DNA from: Lentisphaerota bacterium
GTDB taxonomy: Bacteria; Verrucomicrobiota; Kiritimatiellia; CAIQIC01; Lenti-01
DNA length: 33,639 bases
NCBI GenBank assembly: GCA_012511885.1
Contig: JAAZFE010000048.1
Coordinates: forward strand, 1 to 33,639
Direction: 5' to 3'
In this document: positions 29,859-33,639 of the stretch, piece after piece
Layout: each line of letters begins with the position of its first letter
How positions within the stretch are numbered: the first letter of the stretch is position 1
Program-made: the position numbers and the translations under genes
Notes under the pieces: generated by a model
Database searches by the model: none
Told to the model about the DNA's origin: nothing
The model's input: only the letters and a program-made list of their open reading frames with translations

Positions 29859-30821
29859 ATGACACGTAAATATTCTTTGTCCAAACGGATCCGGCTTGCG
29901 GCGGAGACGCCCCTGCTGCGGCTGGGGCTGGTGGTGGTGCCGCGTCTGCCGCGGCGGGTGATCCTGGTTCTGGCGCGGGTTCTGGGGACGCTGGGCTACT
30001 ATCTTTCGACCCGCAGCCGCCGGTTCGGGCTGGAGAATCTTGATCTGGCCTTTGGGGATGAGAAGACGCCAGCGGAAAAGCGGCGGATTCTGCGGCAGGC
30101 GCTCAGGAACTTTCTGCTGGTGATGCTGGATTTGCTGTGGTTTACGCGCGATTCGGCGGTGCGCATGGAGCGCTGGTTTGTGCCGGAGCCGGACTTCAAG
30201 GCCTCGATGGACAGGCCGGGGGCCAAGGTGGGGGTGACGGCCCATTTTGGCAACTGGGAGATGGCGGGGCGCTATTGGTCGTTGGCATCGGGTGCCATGA
30301 TGAGCGTGGCGATGCCGGTCAAGAATCCAAAGGTGGATGATCTGATCCACCGGCTGCGGGAGAACACCGGGCAGCAGATTGTGGCGCGGCAGGGGGCGCT
30401 CAAGAAGCTGTTGCGGCACCTGCGCGACGGCGGCATTGTGGGGCTCTTGCTGGATCAGAACACCAAGCCGGCCGACGGCGGCATTTTTGTGACGTTTTTC
30501 GGGCGGCCGGTGGCGGTGTCGCCGGCGGCGGGGGTGCTGGCGGCGCGGACGGGAGCGGAGATTGTGATCGGCTTTGCCCTACCACAACCTGACGGCAGCT
30601 ATCGGGGCGAAATGCCCCATTGCATTGCCCCGGAGGAGATCGCCGCGATTCCGCCCAAGGATGCCGCCCGCGAGATTACCCAGCGCATCACCTCGTTTTA
30701 TGAAGAAACCATCCGCGCCCGGCCCGATTACTGGCTTTGGTCCTATCGGCGCTGGCGCTACATCCCGGCGGGCATGTCGGCGGAGGGCTTCCCATCCTAT
30801 GCCCGCCCCGCAGGAGACTGA
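29859..30821 (+). CDS. Lysophospholipid/lipid A acyltransferase (LpxL/HtrB family), second copy
   Basis: The 320 residues carry the canonical catalytic motif AHFGNWEM (His129, Glu134), LLLDQNTKPADGGIFVTFFG, and the C-terminal RPDYWLWSYRRWRY typical of lipid A acyltransferases. It is related to the preceding gene (29791 to 29859, 67 bases apart), and the two could add different secondary acyl chains. The MazG-like gene follows after 2 bases, so the run 28898-31858 is probably one transcription unit. Confidence 0.9.
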   Translation: MTRKYSLSKRIRLAAETPLLRLGLVVVPRLPRRVILVLARVLGTLGYYLSTRSRRFGLENLDLAFGDEKTPAEKRRILRQALRNFLLVMLDLLWFTRDSAVRMERWFVPEPDFKASMDRPGAKVGVTAHFGNWEMAGRYWSLASGAMMSVAMPVKNPKVDDLIHRLRENTGQQIVARQGALKKLLRHLRDGGIVGLLLDQNTKPADGGIFVTFFGRPVAVSPAAGVLAARTGAEIVIGFALPQPDGSYRGEMPHCIAPEEIAAIPPKDAAREITQRITSFYEETIRARPDYWLWSYRRWRYIPAGMSAEGFPSYARPAGD

Positions 30822-30823
30822 CC

Positions 30824-31159
30824 ATGCCAGATTTCGCGACCTATCAGAAGCAAGCCGGCACGACGGCGATTTATCCCGGCCGGGGGACGGGCAATTTTGT
30901 TTATCCCGCGCTGGGGCTGGCGGGTGAAACGGGGGAAATCTGCGAAAAAATCAAGAAGGTGATTCGCGATGACGGCGGGGTGGTTTCGCCGGAGGTTCGC
31001 GGCCTGCTGGCCAAGGAGCTTGGCGACGTGCTCTGGTATCTGGCAACGCTGGCGAGCGAGCTGGGGCTGGACCTGGATCAGATCGCGGCGGACAACCTGG
31101 CCAAGCTGAGCAATCGCAAGCAAACCGGCCGGCTGCAGGGCAGCGGCGATTTGAGGTAG
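30824..31159 (+). CDS. MazG-like nucleotide pyrophosphohydrolase
   Basis: This is a small all-alpha NTP pyrophosphohydrolase of 111 residues that would hydrolyse (d)NTPs to monophosphates, a house-cleaning role. The metal-binding pattern is visible: GLAGETGEICEKIKK (Glu35, Glu38, Glu41) and AKELGDVLWYLA (Glu65, Asp68). The ATG at 30824 has GGAG seven bases upstream, inside the end of the acyltransferase gene. Its stop abuts the next start directly (TAG then ATG). It has a single MazG domain, unlike the double-domain E. coli MazG. Confidence 0.88.
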   Translation: MPDFATYQKQAGTTAIYPGRGTGNFVYPALGLAGETGEICEKIKKVIRDDGGVVSPEVRGLLAKELGDVLWYLATLASELGLDLDQIAADNLAKLSNRKQTGRLQGSGDLR

Positions 31160-31858
31160 ATGATGAACATTCCTGCGGCGATTATTTTCGATTTTGACGG
31201 GGTTTTGGTGGACAGCGAGAAGCTGCACTGCCAGACCATGGCCGAGGCCATGGGCGCGGACGGCCCCCCGCTGGACTGGGAGACCTATCAGACCAGCCTG
31301 ATCGGGTTTGATGATCGCGGGGCGTTTGCCTGGCTGCTCGAGCGGGCGGGGGTGGAGCCCACGCCGGAGGAGGTCCGGCGGCGGGTCGAGAACAAGGCCG
31401 GGCGTTTCGCGCGCTATGCGGCCGAGGGGCGGGTGGCGGCGATGCCCGGGGCGGTGGAGTTTGCGCGCGCGTGCGCGGCGGCCTATCCGCTCGCGCTTTG
31501 CAGCGGCGCCTTGCGCAGCGATATCGAGCCCGTGCTGGCGGGCATCGGGCTGGAGGAGGTATTTCCGATCCGGGTGACGGCGGATGACGTGCCCCGGAGC
31601 AAACCGGATCCGGCAGGATATGTGCTGGCGCTGGAGCGTCTGGCGGAACGGCATCCGGAGGCGGGGATTGCGGCGAAAACCTGTCTGGCGATCGAGGACA
31701 CGGTGGACGGGATCACCTCTGCCCTGGGCGCAGGCATCGTGACTTTGGGGGTGGCTTCGTATCTGCCGCCCGGGCGTTTGCTGCAAGCGGGGGCGATTGC
31801 CGTGGTGGACACGTTCAAGGGGCTCGGTCCGGGGTTTCTGGCCATGTTGTTGCAGTAA
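31160..31858 (+). CDS. HAD-superfamily phosphatase/phosphoglucomutase-like
   Basis: The 232 residues start with the HAD motif I IIFDFDGVLVDSE (nucleophile Asp11, Asp13), then a helical cap, motif II in LALCSGAL, motif III Lys in RSKPDPAGYVLALERL, and motif IV in CLAIEDTVDGITSALGAG. It belongs to the group with beta-phosphoglucomutase, phosphoglycolate phosphatase and GPP. The substrate cannot be read from sequence. A second ATG follows directly at 31163. It converges on glpK with 6 bases between the stops. Confidence 0.9.
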   Translation: MMNIPAAIIFDFDGVLVDSEKLHCQTMAEAMGADGPPLDWETYQTSLIGFDDRGAFAWLLERAGVEPTPEEVRRRVENKAGRFARYAAEGRVAAMPGAVEFARACAAAYPLALCSGALRSDIEPVLAGIGLEEVFPIRVTADDVPRSKPDPAGYVLALERLAERHPEAGIAAKTCLAIEDTVDGITSALGAGIVTLGVASYLPPGRLLQAGAIAVVDTFKGLGPGFLAMLLQ

Positions 31859-31864
31859 CCTGGA

Positions 31865-33397
31865 TTATTCCGCCCTGGGCGTGCCGTTGGTGCTGTCGGC
31901 GGGTTCGGCCCAGCGGACGGTGCGGGCGACGGCCTTGTGCCAGCCTTCGAGGAGTTGGCGGCGCTGGGCGGGGGGCATGGCGGGTTCGAAGCGACGGGCG
32001 GGAGGGCGGTTGGCCAGGGCGGCTGGATCGTGCCAGCCGAGATGCAGGGCGGCGAGGGCGGCGGCGCCAAGGGCGGTGCTTTCCATGTGGCCGGGGCGCT
32101 CGATGGGGCAGTCGAGAAGATCGGCCTGGAACTGCATCAGGAAGTTGTTGGCGGACGCGCCGCCATCCACGCGCAGGAGGGTGAGGGGGTGGGGATAGTC
32201 GGCCTGCATGGCCCGGACCACATCCGCGCATTGATAGGCGATGGCTTCGAGGGCGGCGCGGATGATCTGGGGACGGCCCGTGCCGCGGGTGAGGCCCAGG
32301 AGGGCCCCGCGCGCGTACATGTCCCAGTGGGGCGCGCCAAGGCCGGTGAAGGCCGGCACGAGATAGACGCCGCCGGTGTCGGGGATGCCTGCGGCCACGG
32401 AGTCGGAGTCGGCGGCCGTGGCGAGGATGCCGAGTTCGTCGCGCAGCCACTGCAGGATGGCGCCGCCGATGAAGACGCTGCCTTCGAGGGCGTATTGGGG
32501 GGCGCCGGGCAGGGTTTGGGCGGTGAGGGTGGTGAGCAGGCCCTGATTGGATTCGACGGCCCGGGGGCCGGTGTTCATCAGGAGGAAGCAGCCGGTGCCA
32601 TAGGTGTTTTTGGCCTGGCCCGCTTCGAAGGCGCCCTGGCCGAAGAGGGCGGCCTGCTGGTCGCCGGCCACGCCGAGAATGGGCGGGGTGTGGGCGCCGA
32701 ACTCGGGCAGGCGGCAGGGGGCGATGACGCCGGAGGAGGCGACGACTTCCGGCAGCATGGAGGCGGGGATGTTGAAGAGCTCGAGCAACTCGGGGTCCCA
32801 GCGCAGCTCGTGGATGTTGTAGAGCATGGTGCGCGAGGCGTTGGTGAAATCGGTGGCGTGGACTTGTCCGCCGGAAAGCTGCCAGAGCAGCCAGGTGTCC
32901 ACGGTGCCGCAGACCAGATCACCGCGTTCCGCCGCGGCGCGCGCGCCGGGAACCTGATCAAGGATCCATTGGATTTTGGTGGCGGAGAAATAGGCGTCGA
33001 GGAGCAGGCCGGTTTTGGCGCGGATGAGCGGCTCGCGTCCGGCGGCTTTGAGCGCCTGACAGGCATCGGCGGTGCGGCGGCACTGCCAGACGATGGCGGG
33101 GTGGACGGGTTCGCCGGTGCGGCGGTTCCAGACGATGACGGTTTCGCGCTGATTGGCGATGCCGAGACCGGCCAACTGTCCGGGGGAGACGCCGGCCTGA
33201 TCGAGGGCGGCAAGCATGACCTCGCGCTGAGACTGCCAGATGGCGGCGGGATCGTGCTCGACCCAGCCGGGGCGCGGATAGAGCTGGGGGAATTCCTGCT
33301 GGACGGCGGCCACGGCCTCGAGATTCCGATTGTAGAGAATGGCGCGGGAGCTGGTGGTGCCCTGATCCAGAGCCAGGATGTAGGTCGCGGTGCTCAT
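31865..33397 (-). CDS. glpK: Glycerol kinase
   Basis: The enzyme phosphorylates glycerol to sn-glycerol 3-phosphate with ATP. The ATG at 33397 has GGAGGAG upstream and gives 510 residues, the family length. FGGY-kinase marks are ILALDQGTTSSRAILY at the N-terminus, GWVEHDP, GTVDTWLLWQLSGGQVHATDFTNASRTMLYNI, GVAGDQQAALFGQ, NTYGTGCFLLMNTG and RVDGGASANNFLMQFQADLL. Neither glpF nor glpD is in the window, so glycerol entry and oxidation are encoded elsewhere. The upstream region is AT-rich with direct repeats that may bind a regulator. Confidence 0.96.
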   Translation of the reverse strand: MSTATYILALDQGTTSSRAILYNRNLEAVAAVQQEFPQLYPRPGWVEHDPAAIWQSQREVMLAALDQAGVSPGQLAGLGIANQRETVIVWNRRTGEPVHPAIVWQCRRTADACQALKAAGREPLIRAKTGLLLDAYFSATKIQWILDQVPGARAAAERGDLVCGTVDTWLLWQLSGGQVHATDFTNASRTMLYNIHELRWDPELLELFNIPASMLPEVVASSGVIAPCRLPEFGAHTPPILGVAGDQQAALFGQGAFEAGQAKNTYGTGCFLLMNTGPRAVESNQGLLTTLTAQTLPGAPQYALEGSVFIGGAILQWLRDELGILATAADSDSVAAGIPDTGGVYLVPAFTGLGAPHWDMYARGALLGLTRGTGRPQIIRAALEAIAYQCADVVRAMQADYPHPLTLLRVDGGASANNFLMQFQADLLDCPIERPGHMESTALGAAALAALHLGWHDPAALANRPPARRFEPAMPPAQRRQLLEGWHKAVARTVRWAEPADSTNGTPRAE

Positions 33398-33500
33398 GAT
33401 CTCCTCCGGTCTTGGACGTGAGCGTGGATCGCGCGAGGGCCGTTGGCAAGCCGGAAGTGGGCCTCGGGGAGGCGGGCAGAATGTTGTCGAATGTTGCGAA

Positions 33501-33530
33501 ATAATAAATGAAGGGCTGTCGCGGGGATAA
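33501..33530 (-). promoter_or_regulatory. Candidate promoter of glpK
   Basis: On the minus strand TATTAT (33506-33501, five of six matches) is preceded after 18 bases by TTATCC (three of six). The weak -35 and the neighbouring repeats would suit an activated promoter. Confidence 0.35.
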
Positions 33531-33566
33531 CAAAACTGGACAAAAAGTGTAGTTATCAAAACTGGA
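33526..33566. repeat. Direct repeat pair TAWCAAAACTGGA
   Basis: TAACAAAACTGGA (33528-33540) and TATCAAAACTGGA (33554-33566) differ at one base and lie 26 bases apart, about 2.5 helical turns. GATAAC (33526-33531) and GTTATC (33552-33557) also form an inverted pair. The site overlaps the candidate glpK -35. Confidence 0.6.
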
Positions 33567-33583
33567 ATTTTTCGTTGAGGGGC

Positions 33584-33612
33584 TTGACAACGCAAAAGGT
33601 GTGGTAGGCTTT
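33584..33612 (+). promoter_or_regulatory. Candidate promoter for a gene beyond the window
   Basis: A perfect TTGACA (33584-33589) is followed by TAGGCT after 15 bases or GGCTTT after 17; neither is a good -10. It points to the right, away from glpK. Confidence 0.25.
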
Positions 33613-33639
33613 GGGGTGGCACTTGCAGGATACGGCTCT

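Larger units (their letters stand above)
33398..33639. other. Control region upstream of glpK, up to the window edge
   Basis: No gene is seen. The region is noticeably more AT-rich than its surroundings. It contains two near-identical tandem 10-mers (ATGTTGTCGA, ATGTTGCGAA at 33481-33500), a -10-like TATTAT on the minus strand (33506-33501), a 13-base direct repeat (33528 and 33554), and a plus-strand TTGACA at 33584 pointing out of the window. Confidence 0.6.

Noticed and set aside
31937-33421. A 494-codon plus-strand frame opposite glpK
   Set aside because: Gly/Glu/Asp-rich antisense translation with no recognisable motif.
33615-33630. TGGCAC and TTGCA near the window end considered as a sigma-54 promoter
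   Set aside because: The two boxes are adjacent instead of separated by five bases.

Overview
The window is GC-rich chromosomal DNA from a Gram-negative bacterium. It encodes lipid A and Kdo functions (two LpxL/HtrB-type acyltransferases, KdsD), a Na+-pumping NADH:quinone oxidoreductase (Nqr) cluster, PPi-dependent pyruvate phosphate dikinase, and a very large ComEC. Intergenic regions carry families of short, helically periodic repeats. This mix suggests the PVC group (Verrucomicrobiota, Kiritimatiellota or Lentisphaerota). That placement is inference from gene content only; there is no rRNA in the window. I saw no tRNA, CRISPR array, insertion sequence or phage gene.

Layout. 1-355: repeat block and a perfect 12-bp inverted repeat. 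356-4871 (minus): operon nqrB-nqrC-nqrD-nqrE-nqrF plus a conserved hypothetical gene; no nqrA is present. 4872-5421: repeat block with two phased A-tract arrays. 5422-6405 (minus): kdsD. 6548-7504 (plus): L-lactate dehydrogenase. 7510-10077 (minus): nadB and a DUF368/PopT polyprenyl-phosphate transporter. 10139-12644 (minus): aromatic amino acid operon aroF-pheA-chorismate mutase-like, preceded by what looks like a transcription attenuator with an aromatic-rich leader peptide (12698-12829). 12867-13661 (minus) and 13793-14560 (plus): divergent envelope genes (DUF3108-like, LolA-like). 14642-16787 (plus): a small membrane protein, a YidD-domain protein and a repeat/membrane protein. 17526-20273 (plus): ppdK, bracketed by two composite direct-repeat regions (16990-17350 and 20336-20800). 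20888-25677 (minus): operon of an 89-aa membrane protein, a CDF cation exporter, a 78-aa membrane protein and comEC. 25788-27587 (plus): orphan peptide-type solute-binding protein. 27572-28788 (minus): folE and a secreted hypothetical. 28898-31858 (plus): two LpxL-like acyltransferases, MazG-like NTP pyrophosphohydrolase and a HAD hydrolase. 31865-33397 (minus): glpK with an AT-rich control region.

How the genes fit together. Central metabolism (Ldh, PpdK, GlpK, Nqr) is consistent with a fermentative or flexible energy metabolism that uses a sodium pump. Phenylalanine synthesis is gathered into one operon, apparently controlled by translation of Phe/Tyr/Trp codons. Envelope assembly is spread over kdsD, the lpxL pair, popT, the YidD-domain gene and the LolA-like gene.

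The least explained signals are in non-coding DNA: (1) the attenuator-like leader upstream of aroF; (2) four same-orientation copies of an element built from 10-bp CACGGAC units plus a CGCCGC/GCGGCG hairpin; (3) three arrays of A-tracts spaced about 10 bp apart next to these elements, which predict curved DNA; (4) a CGGCAGTCGCCCG element just 3' of several minus-strand stop codons.
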